Source of the DNA: Roseomonas sp. AR75
GTDB lineage: Bacteria > Pseudomonadota > Alphaproteobacteria > Acetobacterales > Acetobacteraceae
Direction: 5' to 3'
Assembly (NCBI RefSeq): GCF_005222815.1
Contig: NZ_STGB01000005.1
Coordinates: 434,001 to 498,000 of the forward strand
Length of the DNA: 64,000 nt
Shown: positions 1 through 7,819 of the stretch, one piece after another
Layout: each line of letters begins with the position of its first letter
Numbering within the stretch: position 1 is the stretch's first letter
Position numbers and translations under genes: made by a program
Notes under the pieces: model-generated
The model's input: the letters and a program-made list of their open reading frames with translations, nothing else
Told to the model about the DNA's origin: nothing
Databases searched by the model: none

Positions 1-22
1 CGAGGGCGTAGGATGTCAGCAT
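1..22 (-). CDS. possible start of a gene running off the left edge
   Basis: An ATG on the minus strand at 22 opens a frame (M-L-T-S-Y-A-L) that leaves the window. A GGGAGAG stretch lies about seven bases upstream of it, and it follows the mtnC stop by 55 bp in the same direction. It may be the next gene of the methionine-salvage operon. Only seven codons are visible, so no function can be given. Confidence 0.3.
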
Positions 23-77
23 GGTGCGCTCTCCCGCCGCGGGATGGCGGGCATCTAGCGCGGGGCGCGGGGGAATG

Positions 78-812
78 TCACCCCGGCGGCATGGGCAGGC
101 CGTAGCGGCGGGCGACGGCGGGGAAGTCCGGGGCCTCCGCGTAACGATGCGCGGGGGTGGTGCCGTCCTGCGGGCGGACGAGCTGGCAGGTGAGCAGGCC
201 GGCGGCGGCGGCGGCGTCGAGCTCCTCCGCGACGTCGGAGAGGAAGAGGAGTTCGCGCGAGGGGATGGCGAGCGCCTGCGCGATGGCGGCGTAGGAAGCG
301 GCGGCGCGCTTCGGGCCGGTGGTGGTGTCGAAGAAGGCGGCGAGCAGCGGGGTGAGGTCGCCGGCGGCGGAATGCCGGAACAGCAGGCGCTGTGCCTCGA
401 CGGAGCCGGAGGAGTAGATCGCGAGCGTCAGGCCGGCATCCGCCCAGGCGCGGAGGCAGGGCGCGACATCGGGCCAGAGATGACCGCGAAGCCGACCATC
501 CTCGAAGCCGGCGCGCCAGATCATGCCCTGCAGGGTCTTGAGCGGGGTGGCCTTGGAATCCTCGGCCATCCAGGCGCGGAGCGTGGCGCGGGGTTCAGGG
601 CCGGGGATGTCGGCCAGGATCGCGGCGACCTTGGGGTCGCCTGCATGCGCGTCGAGGAAGGCGTCGAGATTCGCCGCGGCGAAGGGGAACAGCGTGTCCT
701 TGACGAAGGCGATGGCGCTGGTCGTGCCCTCGATATCCATCAGCACGGCGCGCACGGGCCCCTCCCCCACGCCGGGGTCGCCGTGGGGGGGTTCCGGCTG
801 CGCCTCGGACAT
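78..812 (-). CDS. mtnC: enolase-phosphatase E1 (acireductone synthase)
   Basis: HAD-superfamily enzyme of the methionine salvage pathway. It enolises and dephosphorylates 2,3-diketo-5-methylthiopentyl-1-phosphate to the acireductone used by the neighbouring MtnD. The 244-residue protein shows HAD motif I as DIEGTT (D26, E28, T30), motif II as SSGSV (134-138), a lysine near 169 and motif III SDVAEELD (192-199). Length fits the family. The start at 812 overlaps the mtnD stop by one base (TGATG), so translation is coupled. A much longer upstream extension in this frame is open only because it shadows mtnD. It is the last complete gene of the TRAP-mtnB-mtnD-mtnC operon. Confidence 0.95.
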   Translation of the reverse strand: MSEAQPEPPHGDPGVGEGPVRAVLMDIEGTTSAIAFVKDTLFPFAAANLDAFLDAHAGDPKVAAILADIPGPEPRATLRAWMAEDSKATPLKTLQGMIWRAGFEDGRLRGHLWPDVAPCLRAWADAGLTLAIYSSGSVEAQRLLFRHSAAGDLTPLLAAFFDTTTGPKRAAASYAAIAQALAIPSRELLFLSDVAEELDAAAAAGLLTCQLVRPQDGTTPAHRYAEAPDFPAVARRYGLPMPPG

Positions 813-1363
813 CAGGCGGTCGCGGCCGGGAAGCGGGTGGCCATGTCGGTGCCGGTGTAGTGCGGCGTCCAGCCGGAGGTGTCGGTGAAGACGCGGACCA
901 CGGCGAAGTCCGGATTCTCGCCGGCGTCGAACCAGTGCCTGGAATTGGCGGGGACGCTGATCAGGTCGCCAGGGCCGCAATGCGCGTCGAAGACCCTGGC
1001 GCCCCCTGGGCCATCCATGTGCAGCACGAAGTTGCCGGTGCCGCTGTGGAAGAAGCGGACCTCGTCCTCCGTGTGGGTGTGCTCGGACAGGAACTTCGCG
1101 CGCATCGCGTCCTTCTGCGGGTGGTCGGGCGTGAGCTTGATCACGTCCGCCGTGCCGGCGCCGGTGGCGGCGAGGAAGGCGTCGAGATGCGGGCGATAGG
1201 CGGCGAGGATGGCGTCCGCATCCGCATCGGCGGGGATGTCGGCGCGGGGCCACTGCTCGAAGCGCACGCCGATCGCCTTGAGCTCGGCGGCGATGCGGGC
1301 AGGGTCTTCCGTGACCAGGACCTGGTCGTTGGTGTCGGCGTTCCAGACGGTCAGGCGGCTCAT
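812..1363 (-). CDS. mtnD: acireductone dioxygenase
   Basis: Cupin metalloenzyme of methionine salvage. With Fe it splits acireductone to formate and the keto acid of methionine (2-keto-4-methylthiobutyrate); with Ni it takes an off-pathway route. The 183-residue protein carries the metal ligands in family order: H95-x-H97, E101 (in HTHTEDE) and H143. The start at 1363 overlaps the mtnB stop as ATGA, and upstream in-frame ATGs fall inside mtnB. Its position between mtnB and mtnC is the usual clustering and supports function. No sign of truncation. Confidence 0.96.
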   Translation of the reverse strand: MSRLTVWNADTNDQVLVTEDPARIAAELKAIGVRFEQWPRADIPADADADAILAAYRPHLDAFLAATGAGTADVIKLTPDHPQKDAMRAKFLSEHTHTEDEVRFFHSGTGNFVLHMDGPGGARVFDAHCGPGDLISVPANSRHWFDAGENPDFAVVRVFTDTSGWTPHYTGTDMATRFPAATA

Positions 1364-1971
1364 CGCGGTTGCCTCCTCTCCTCCAATTCGCAGGCCAGCA
1401 TGAATTCCAGCGCTTCCATGCGCATCAGCGCGGATGGCATGTCGGGCGCCCATACATAGGAACCGTGGCCGCGGATCAAGTAGCCGGGCGGAATGCTGGC
1501 CATGCCGTCCCAGAGCGCGTCCAGGCCGCGCTGCATGCGCGGGATGTCCTGGTCGTTCGGGATGACGGGCAGCGTTACCTCGGCCTCATGCGTCGGCAGG
1601 CCGGGGAAGGCCTTCAGCAACTCGTAGCCGGCGAGCGTCAACCCGTTGCCGGCGGCGCGGGAGAGCACGGTGTTGGCGATGGAATGGCCGTGCAGCACCG
1701 CGCCCGCCTGCGGGAAGCGGCGGTAGATGCCGCAATGCAACAGCGTCTCCGCCGAGCTCTTCTTCCGCGGGTCCTCGGCGACGCCGTCGAGGTCCACCAC
1801 CATCACGTCGTCAACGGTCAGAAACCCCTTGTGGCGGCCGGAGACGGTGACGGCGAGGCGCCGCGCATCCAGACGCACGGAGAAATTGCCGGCGGTGGCG
1901 GGCACGAAGCCCAGGGAATCCAGCCGGCGCCCCGCCGCGACGATCGCCTCCGCCGCCGCCGCCGGCGTCAT
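1360..1971 (-). CDS. mtnB: methylthioribulose-1-phosphate dehydratase
   Basis: Class II aldolase-fold Zn enzyme that dehydrates 5-methylthioribulose-1-phosphate to the diketone used by MtnC. The 203-residue protein has the family features TAGNFSVR (26-33), SSAETLLH with the catalytic glutamate (72-79), the zinc pair H94-G-H96 and a later RGHG histidine. The start at 1971 overlaps the stop of the upstream TRAP permease by four bases (ATGA), and the stop overlaps the mtnD start in the same way. Two such couplings in a row argue that all four proteins are made together. mtnA and a nucleoside step (mtnN/mtnP) are not in the window. Confidence 0.95.
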   Translation of the reverse strand: MTPAAAAEAIVAAGRRLDSLGFVPATAGNFSVRLDARRLAVTVSGRHKGFLTVDDVMVVDLDGVAEDPRKKSSAETLLHCGIYRRFPQAGAVLHGHSIANTVLSRAAGNGLTLAGYELLKAFPGLPTHEAEVTLPVIPNDQDIPRMQRGLDALWDGMASIPPGYLIRGHGSYVWAPDMPSALMRMEALEFMLACELEERRQPR

Positions 1972-3983
1972 GACCGCGCGGCGAGGGGCGTGGTGGAGGC
2001 GACCGGCGTCGGCGGATGCCGCCACTGCCAGGCGATGATGCCGAGGCCGACGACAAGGCCGGCAATGTCGGTGAAGGCCTCCGGCACCATCAGCATCAGC
2101 GCCGCGACGCCGGAGACCACGCGCACCGGCAGCGTCATGGCGGCGCGGAACATCCAGCCCTCTGTCGCCGAGGCCAGCAGGAAGACGCCGAGCGTCGCGG
2201 TGAACACGGCCTGCGCCACGGCCATCGTCTCGCCCTGGCCGAGCAGCGCGGGCGACATCCAGAACATGTACGGCACGATGAAGGTGGCGAGGCCGAACTT
2301 CACCGCCTTCATCGAGGTCTTCCACATGTCGCCGCCCGCCAGCCCTGCCGCGGCGAAGGACGCCAGCGCGACGGGCGGCGTGATGGCCGACAGCACCGCG
2401 AAGTAGAAGATGAACATGTGCGCCGAGAGCGCCGGCACGCCCATGTCGATCAGGCCCGGCGCCACCACCGCCGCGGCGATCGCATAGGCCGCCGTGGTCG
2501 GCACACCCATGCCGAGGATGATCGCGACCACCATCGCGAACATCAGCGCCAGCAGCGGCAGGCCGGAGGCGATTGCCAGCAGCAGCGAGGCGAAGCGCCC
2601 GCCGACGCCGGTCAGCCCGATCACGCCCGCCACGATGCCCGCGGTGGCGCAGACGGCGATGAGCTGCATCACCTCCCGCGCGGAGCCGGCCAGCGCCTCG
2701 ATGGTGCCGTGGACGAGCTGCATGACCGTGCCGACCACGGCGCGCACGGGATCGAGCTTCTGCACCAGCAGCCCATGCAGCAGGAAGGTCGCCGCCATGA
2801 TCACCAGCGCGGCGGCGATGCCCCAGGCGGCGGCGCGGAAGGGCGAATAGCCCTGCACCAGGATGGCGATCAGGATCACCAGCGGCGCGAGCATGTAGAC
2901 GCGCTTGGCCAGCGCGACGAGGCTCGGCAGCTCGCTGCGCGGCAGGCCGTGCAGCCCGGTCTTGCGGGCATGCAGGTCGCAATGCGTGTAGACCGCGAAG
3001 TAGAACAGCAGCGCCGGGATCACGCCGGCCAGCGCGATCTCGGTGTAGGGGCGGCCGATCACCTCGGCCATGATGAAGGCGCCCGCGCCCATCACCGGCG
3101 GCGCGAGCTGCCCGCCGGTGGAGGCGGTGGCCTCCACCGCGCCCGCCGTCTCCCGGTCGTAGCCGCCGCGTTTCATCATCGGGATGGTGAAGGTGCCGGA
3201 GGCGACGACATTCGCCACCGAGCTGCCGCTGACCGTGCCGAACATGAAGGAGGAGACGACGGCGACCTTCGCCTGGCCGCCGCGCGCCCAGCCGACCAGG
3301 CCGAGCGCGAGTTCGTTGAAGTAGTCGCCGGCCCGGCTGGTCTGCAGGAAGCAGGCGAAGGTGACGAACATGATGATGAAGGTGGAGGAGACCTGCACGA
3401 TGGTCCCCAGCACCCCGTTGTTGCCGAACAGCTCGACCGCCGCCTGCTCGAGATCCACGCCGCGGTGGTAGAGCATGCCGGGCATCCAGGGCCCGAGGAA
3501 GCAATAGGCGATGAAGACGCCGGCGATGATCGGCATGGCGAGGCCGGCGCTGCGGCGGGCGAACTCCAGCACGATCAGGATGCCACCGATGGCCACCGCC
3601 ACGTCGCGCCAGTTCGGCCCCATGAAGCTGCGCATCTCGATGCCGTCGGCGTCCATGACGTAGTGCGCGACGATCAGCACGCAGGGCACCATCAGCAGCC
3701 AGTCGTACCATGGCACGCGGTTGCCGGCGGCCCGGACGCTCGGCGCGAACAGCGCGAAGCCGAGCACGGCGCCGAGGAACACATGCACCGCGCGGGAGAC
3801 GGTGGGGTCCGCCGGCATCACCAGCAGGATCCACATGTGCCAGGCAACGAAGATCGCGGCCGCATAGCGCCAGGCCACACCCTGCCATCCCGCCAGGGTC
3901 CGTCGCGCGGACGAGAATTCGGTGTCGTCGACCGGCTGCGCGGCCGCGACCTCTGCCTGGCCGGCCTTGACCGGATCGCTCAT
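1968..3983 (-). CDS. TRAP transporter fused permease (4TM/12TM, TAXI type)
   Basis: Inner-membrane protein of 671 residues combining the small (DctQ-like) and large (DctM-like) TRAP subunits, with about 16 predicted membrane segments. Such fusions normally work with a TAXI-type periplasmic binding protein and import organic acids by sodium symport. The large-subunit core shows the expected Gly/Ser-rich loops, for example GTVSGSSVANV and STGGQLAPPVMGAGAF. The start at 3983 was chosen for the GGGAGGC site seven bases upstream; a slightly longer ATG start exists at 4007. No binding-protein gene lies next to it. Its stop overlaps the mtnB start, tying it to methionine salvage. The substrate is unknown; a methylthio compound is only a context guess. 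Confidence 0.92.
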   Translation of the reverse strand: MSDPVKAGQAEVAAAQPVDDTEFSSARRTLAGWQGVAWRYAAAIFVAWHMWILLVMPADPTVSRAVHVFLGAVLGFALFAPSVRAAGNRVPWYDWLLMVPCVLIVAHYVMDADGIEMRSFMGPNWRDVAVAIGGILIVLEFARRSAGLAMPIIAGVFIAYCFLGPWMPGMLYHRGVDLEQAAVELFGNNGVLGTIVQVSSTFIIMFVTFACFLQTSRAGDYFNELALGLVGWARGGQAKVAVVSSFMFGTVSGSSVANVVASGTFTIPMMKRGGYDRETAGAVEATASTGGQLAPPVMGAGAFIMAEVIGRPYTEIALAGVIPALLFYFAVYTHCDLHARKTGLHGLPRSELPSLVALAKRVYMLAPLVILIAILVQGYSPFRAAAWGIAAALVIMAATFLLHGLLVQKLDPVRAVVGTVMQLVHGTIEALAGSAREVMQLIAVCATAGIVAGVIGLTGVGGRFASLLLAIASGLPLLALMFAMVVAIILGMGVPTTAAYAIAAAVVAPGLIDMGVPALSAHMFIFYFAVLSAITPPVALASFAAAGLAGGDMWKTSMKAVKFGLATFIVPYMFWMSPALLGQGETMAVAQAVFTATLGVFLLASATEGWMFRAAMTLPVRVVSGVAALMLMVPEAFTDIAGLVVGLGIIAWQWRHPPTPVASTTPLAARS

Positions 3984-4129
3984 GCAACACGCCTCCCGGA
4001 AACGCATCGCGCCGGCCCCGCTGCGCGAGGTCGGCGCGTCACCGCTGCCGGTTCGAAGACCCGGGCATGCGGCAAGACCTCCCGCGCGCGACCCTAGAAG
4101 GGCGCGCGGGGCGGATCAATGCTTCCTGG

Positions 4130-4399
4130 TCAGGCAGCCGGGCGGGTGGTGTTGGCCTGGCTCGGCTGCGCCTGGCCGGCCTGCGGGCCGGAGATGCTGC
4201 CGGCCGGCTGCGCAGGGGTCTGCGCCGCGGCATCGGCCGCCATGGAGGCGTCCTTGCCCTCGTCCTCCTTCATGTTCTGCTTGAAGGACTTGATGCCCTT
4301 GGCCAGGTCACCCATCAGGCCGCTGATCTTGCCGCTGCCGAACAGCAGCAGGACGACCAGCAGCACAACGAGCCAATGCCAGATGCTGAACGAACCCAT
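4130..4399 (-). CDS. tatA: Sec-independent translocase subunit TatA/TatE
   Basis: Small single-pass membrane protein (89 residues) of the twin-arginine translocation system, which exports folded proteins. It has an N-terminal membrane helix (about 7-20), the FGSGKI hinge, an amphipathic helix (LMGDLAKGIKSFKQNMKED) and a Gln/Ala/Pro-rich tail, as TatA proteins do. A GAGG stretch lies upstream of the ATG. Alphaproteobacterial tatA usually sits with tatB and tatC; here its neighbours are a TRAP permease gene 146 bp downstream and a divergent terC-like gene, so it is an orphan copy or tatBC lies elsewhere. Several secreted proteins in this window have twin-arginine-like leaders. Confidence 0.9.
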   Translation of the reverse strand: MGSFSIWHWLVVLLVVLLLFGSGKISGLMGDLAKGIKSFKQNMKEDEGKDASMAADAAAQTPAQPAGSISGPQAGQAQPSQANTTRPAA

Positions 4400-4781
4400 T
4401 GCGACGCCTCAATCCCAAATTCGGCGGGTCCGCAGGTGATCCCCCTCGCCCGGCCGGGTTGCCTTTCGGCCGGACACTAGTCCGCGTTGTTGTCCGGCGC
4501 AAACCGGGAGATGGCCCGCCGGGGCGCGCGGCACAACGGGGGGGCCGGGGGAAATCGGGGCGCCGGGGGGGCTGGCTGCGGTTTACGGCCATCTGAACGA
4601 AAAATTTCCGATCGTCCATCTTGATTCCCCCGGCGCGGCGGCTATCTCGCCGGATTGATCCGGGCCCCTCTGGCGGACCGGGCGGGGCGTGCCCCGCCGG
4701 CTCCCGCGATGTCGGATCGCATCGCAACGTTGCCCGGGCCCGGCATCGTCGGGCCCGGCTGTGTGGGAGATCGGCCTGGCC
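4400..4781. other. divergent intergenic region tatA/terC with G-tract cluster
   Basis: This 382-bp gap separates two divergent genes. It holds a dyad with seven-base arms (4450-4456 and 4467-4473) near tatA. A run of four G tracts lies at 4538-4571 on the plus strand, spaced as a G-quadruplex motif. A stem of about seven pairs (4681-4698, GGCGGGG/CCCCGCC) lies upstream of the terC-like gene. No clear -35/-10 pair was recognised and no manganese (yybP-ykoY) riboswitch core is visible. Confidence 0.5.
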
Positions 4782-5795
4782 ATGGAATTCCTGTTTCTCG
4801 AATGGATCGGCAAGCCTGTCTGGATGTGGACGGGCTTCCTTGCCATCGTCTTCGCCCTGCTCGCCTTCGACCTCGGCGTCCTCCACAAGGAGGACAAGGA
4901 GATGGGCATCAGCGAGAGCCTGTATCTCTCGGCCTTCTACATCGGCTTCGCGATCCTCTACGGCGGCGCCATCTGGTGGGCCTATGAGGCCGGGCACATC
5001 ACGACCAGCGACGGCACGCATGCCGGGATCACCTATTTCACCGGCTTCTTCATCGAGAAGGCGCTGTCCATCGACAACGTCTTCGTCATCAGCCTGATCT
5101 TCACCTTCTTCGCCATCCCGCGGAAGTACCAGTACCGCGCCCTGGTCTGGGGCATCATCGCGGTGATCGTGCTGCGCGGCCTGATGATCGGCATCGGCGC
5201 GGCGCTGGTGCAGGAATACGACTGGATCCTCTACATCTTCGGCGCCTTCCTGATCGCCACCGGCATCAAGATGCTGGTGGTGCCGGAGAGCGACCCGGAT
5301 GTGTCGAAGAACCCGGTGGTGCGCTTCATGCGCAAGCACATGCGGGTGACGGACGAGCTGCACGAGCAGAAGTTCTTCGTGCGCAAGCCTGACCCGGCGA
5401 AGGGCGGGAAGATCGTGCTGTGGGCGACGCCGCTGTTCCTGGCGCTGGTGGTGATCAACATCGCCGACCTGATCTTCGCGGTGGACAGCGTGCCGGCGAT
5501 CTTCGCGATCACCACCGACACCTTCATCGTCTACACCGCCAACATCATGGCGATCCTGGGCCTGCGGGCGCTGTATTTCGCGCTGGCGGCGATGGTGCAC
5601 CGCTTCCACTACCTGAAGTATGCGCTGGCCCTGGTGCTGGTGTTCATCGGCGGCAAGATCTTTTGGAACCAGATCTTCGGGAAGGTGGACCCGGCCATCT
5701 CGCTGGGCGTCACGCTGGCGATGATCGCGGGCGGCATCTTCTACTCGCTGTGGAAGACGCGGAAGGACGCGGCGGCGCCGGCGGCGGCTGAGTGA
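4782..5795 (+). CDS. TerC/Alx family integral membrane protein
   Basis: Polytopic inner-membrane protein of 337 residues with about eight to nine membrane segments. TerC/Alx/MeeF-type proteins are linked to metal (notably manganese) efflux and tellurite or alkaline-pH phenotypes. Diagnostic acidic motifs sit in membrane helices: SIDNVFV (96-102) and ADLIFAVDSVPAIFA (about 231-245), with a middle region rich in charged residues (HMRVTDELHEQKFFV). The start at 4782 was chosen because homology begins at MEFLFLEWIG; an upstream in-frame ATG at 4689 would add a non-conserved arginine-rich stretch. It stands alone. The composite repeat begins 54 bp after its stop. Family call certain, substrate not. 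Confidence 0.93.
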   Translation: MEFLFLEWIGKPVWMWTGFLAIVFALLAFDLGVLHKEDKEMGISESLYLSAFYIGFAILYGGAIWWAYEAGHITTSDGTHAGITYFTGFFIEKALSIDNVFVISLIFTFFAIPRKYQYRALVWGIIAVIVLRGLMIGIGAALVQEYDWILYIFGAFLIATGIKMLVVPESDPDVSKNPVVRFMRKHMRVTDELHEQKFFVRKPDPAKGGKIVLWATPLFLALVVINIADLIFAVDSVPAIFAITTDTFIVYTANIMAILGLRALYFALAAMVHRFHYLKYALALVLVFIGGKIFWNQIFGKVDPAISLGVTLAMIAGGIFYSLWKTRKDAAAPAAAE

Positions 5796-5848
5796 CGGGC
5801 GGGTGGGGGCGAGCCGCCTTGCGCTCGCCCTTTCCTCCCTCGTCTTCA

Positions 5849-6058
5849 AGAGCCCTCTCCTCCCACAGGGGGGAGAGGATTGGGTGAGGGGGGGCGCAGG
5901 CGTCGGGCGTGTCACTGGATGCTGAGCGCCGCAGCCCGCGCCAGCTTGACGAACGCAGCGCAGCCAGCGCCACGCGCGTCCCCCCTCACCTGCTCCGCCT
6001 AGGCGCTACGCGCCAAGGCTGCGCGATCCTCTCCCCCCGTCCGGGGGGAGAGGAGGCG
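5849..6058. repeat. composite intergenic repeat element, long form
   Basis: Two facing hairpins bound about 130 bp of spacer. The left hairpin is CTCTCCTCCCACAGGGGGGAGAG followed by a GGGTGAGGGG stretch. The right half carries CCCCTCACCTGCTCC, a CGCTACGCGCC dyad and the hairpin CCTCTCCCCCCGTCCGGGGGGAGAGG. The two ends are inverted relative to each other. The same arrangement recurs at 22237-22435, 51888-52080 and, partly, 49466-49590. It lies between convergent genes and may also end transcription from both sides. Confidence 0.8.
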
Positions 6059-6065
6059 CGTTTGC

Positions 6066-7022
6066 CTAGATCTTCACGCGGTCCGGAGCGACCTGGCTCA
6101 GCGGGCCGGACCAGATCACCTCGCGCGGCGTGACCTCCTTCGACAGGCGGTTCATGCCGCGGAGCTGGTCGATGGCGAGCTGGATGTTGGCGACGGAATC
6201 CGCCGTCAGGTCCATCTTGTAGGCCACCTTCGTCATCAGCTCCTGCACGAAGGCGCGGTCCTGGCGGAGGAAACGCGCGACCAGCGCCGCGGCCTCGGCC
6301 TGGTTGTTCGTGCACATCTCCTGCGCCTGGACCAGGCTGCGCATGAGGCGCTGCGTCGCCTCGCCATTCTGCTGCGCCCAGCCCTTGTTCATGTAGACGA
6401 AGTTGCGGACGATCTGGATCGACTCGTTGGAGACGAGCACATGCGTGTTCGGGATGGCGCGCATCGCCCGCGTCGGCCAGGGCTCCCACACGGCGAAGGC
6501 GTCGATGTTGCCGCGTTCCAGCGCGGCGACCATCTCCGGCGCCTCGACATTGACGATGGTGTAGTCGGCGGGGTTGAGGTTCAGCTTGGAGACGACGGAG
6601 AGCCAGAAGGTCTCGCTGCCCGTGCCGCGCGCGACGCCGACACGCTTGCCCTTGAGCTGGTCCATGCTGGTGATGTTGCGGCCGAGCACGCTGATCCAGC
6701 GCAGCAGCGCCGTGCCCTCGCACACCGCGACGACGTTGGGGTCCACCAGATGGGCGGAGACGCCCGCCTGCTCCGCGCCGTAGGCGGAGTTGATCTGGTT
6801 GCCGATGAGGAAGGCGACCATGGCGGAGCCGGAGGGGCCGGTGTTGACGGTGACGTCGAGGCCGTTGCGCTCGAAGATGCCGCCCTGCTTCGCCACGTAG
6901 TAGGGCGCGAAGGAGGGGTCCACGCCGGTGGCGATGGTGACTTTGATGGGAGCGCCCTGCGCGAAGGCGGGCAGCGGCAGCGCGGCGGCGGCGCCTGCGA
7001 CGAGAAGATGGCGGCGAAGCAT
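6066..7022 (-). CDS. NitT/TauT-type ABC transporter substrate-binding protein
   Basis: Periplasmic receptor of 318 residues for the permease and ATPase genes just upstream. The leader MLRRHLLVAGAAAALPLPA contains a twin-arginine-like RRHLL start and ends at an A-x-A cut site near residue 22. The fold matches the NMT1/SsuA-like family: early VDPSFAPYYVAKQGGIFE and the later GKRVGVARGTGSE block. An ATG at 7022 preceded by GGGAG about ten bases upstream was chosen over an extension into the permease gene. The substrate cannot be read from sequence; the family handles nitrate, sulfonates, taurine, pyrimidine precursors and others. A repeat hairpin follows the stop. Confidence 0.9.
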   Translation of the reverse strand: MLRRHLLVAGAAAALPLPAFAQGAPIKVTIATGVDPSFAPYYVAKQGGIFERNGLDVTVNTGPSGSAMVAFLIGNQINSAYGAEQAGVSAHLVDPNVVAVCEGTALLRWISVLGRNITSMDQLKGKRVGVARGTGSETFWLSVVSKLNLNPADYTIVNVEAPEMVAALERGNIDAFAVWEPWPTRAMRAIPNTHVLVSNESIQIVRNFVYMNKGWAQQNGEATQRLMRSLVQAQEMCTNNQAEAAALVARFLRQDRAFVQELMTKVAYKMDLTADSVANIQLAIDQLRGMNRLSKEVTPREVIWSGPLSQVAPDRVKI

Positions 7023-7039
7023 GGTTGTGTTCTCCCTGT

Positions 7040-7819
7040 TCACATGGTCGGGTTGAAGCGTCCGGCGAAGGCGCGGATCAGCAGCCGGAAGACACGGTCG
7101 GTCAGGAAGCCGAGCAGGCCGAGCGCGATGAGGGCGACGAAGATGTCCTCGATCTGCATGAAGAGCCGCGCATCCCACAGCATCTTGCCGAGGCCGTCAT
7201 TGGACGCGACGAGCTCGGCGGCGACGATGGTGACGAAGGCGTTGGCCATGGCAACGCGCATGCCCGTGAGGATGTAGGGCACCGTCGCCGGCAGCGCGAC
7301 GAGCGCGAAGACCTGGAAGCGGCTGGCGCCGAGGCATTGCGCGGCGCGGATCTTGTCCTTGCCCACCGCGCCGACGCCGGCGGCGGTGGAGATGACCACC
7401 ACGAAGACCGTGGCGTAGGCGATCAGGAAGATCTTGCTCTCCTCGCCGATGCCGAACCAGATCACGGCGACGGTGATCATCGCGACGGCGGGGATGAAGC
7501 GGAAGAATTCCGTCCAGGGCTCCAGCAGCATGCGCACGGGGCGGAAGCTGCCGATCGCGAGCCCGACGGGGATGCCGATCGCGCTGCCCAGGAAAAAGCC
7601 CTGCAGGATGCGCCGCATGGAGGCGACGATCTGGTCCTGCAGGATCTGGTCCTCGATCAGCATCCAGGCGCGTTCGAAGACCGGCAGCGGCGAGGGGAAC
7701 AGCGCCGAGCGCACCAGGTAGAGCGCGGCGAAATGCCAGATGGCAAACAGCAGTGCGAAGCCGATCACGTAGCCGGCGACGGTGGCGGCGCGGCTAGTGG
7801 CCACCGTGGATCTCCTCAT
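7040..7819 (-). CDS. NitT/TauT-type ABC transporter permease
   Basis: Inner-membrane subunit (up to 259 residues, about six helices) of the ABC importer. The cytoplasmic coupling loop is visible as AAQCLGASRFQVFALVALPA, matching the EAA motif that docks with the ATPase. The ATG at 7819 overlaps the ATPase gene by 26 bp. A GTG at 7804 preceded by AGGAG seven bases away is an equally good or better start and would give 254 residues. It sits between the ATPase (upstream) and the binding protein (downstream, 17 bp gap), a complete three-gene importer. Confidence 0.93.
   Translation of the reverse strand: MRRSTVATSRAATVAGYVIGFALLFAIWHFAALYLVRSALFPSPLPVFERAWMLIEDQILQDQIVASMRRILQGFFLGSAIGIPVGLAIGSFRPVRMLLEPWTEFFRFIPAVAMITVAVIWFGIGEESKIFLIAYATVFVVVISTAAGVGAVGKDKIRAAQCLGASRFQVFALVALPATVPYILTGMRVAMANAFVTIVAAELVASNDGLGKMLWDARLFMQIEDIFVALIALGLLGFLTDRVFRLLIRAFAGRFNPTM

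Noticed and set aside
2016..4097. 693-codon open frame on the plus strand opposite the TRAP permease
   Set aside because: It is a His/Arg/Asp/Gly-rich shadow of the permease codons in a GC-rich genome, with no domain or leader.
4600..4781. Possible manganese (yybP-ykoY) riboswitch before the terC-like gene
   Set aside because: The region is GC-rich with stems, but the conserved riboswitch core bases are not visible.
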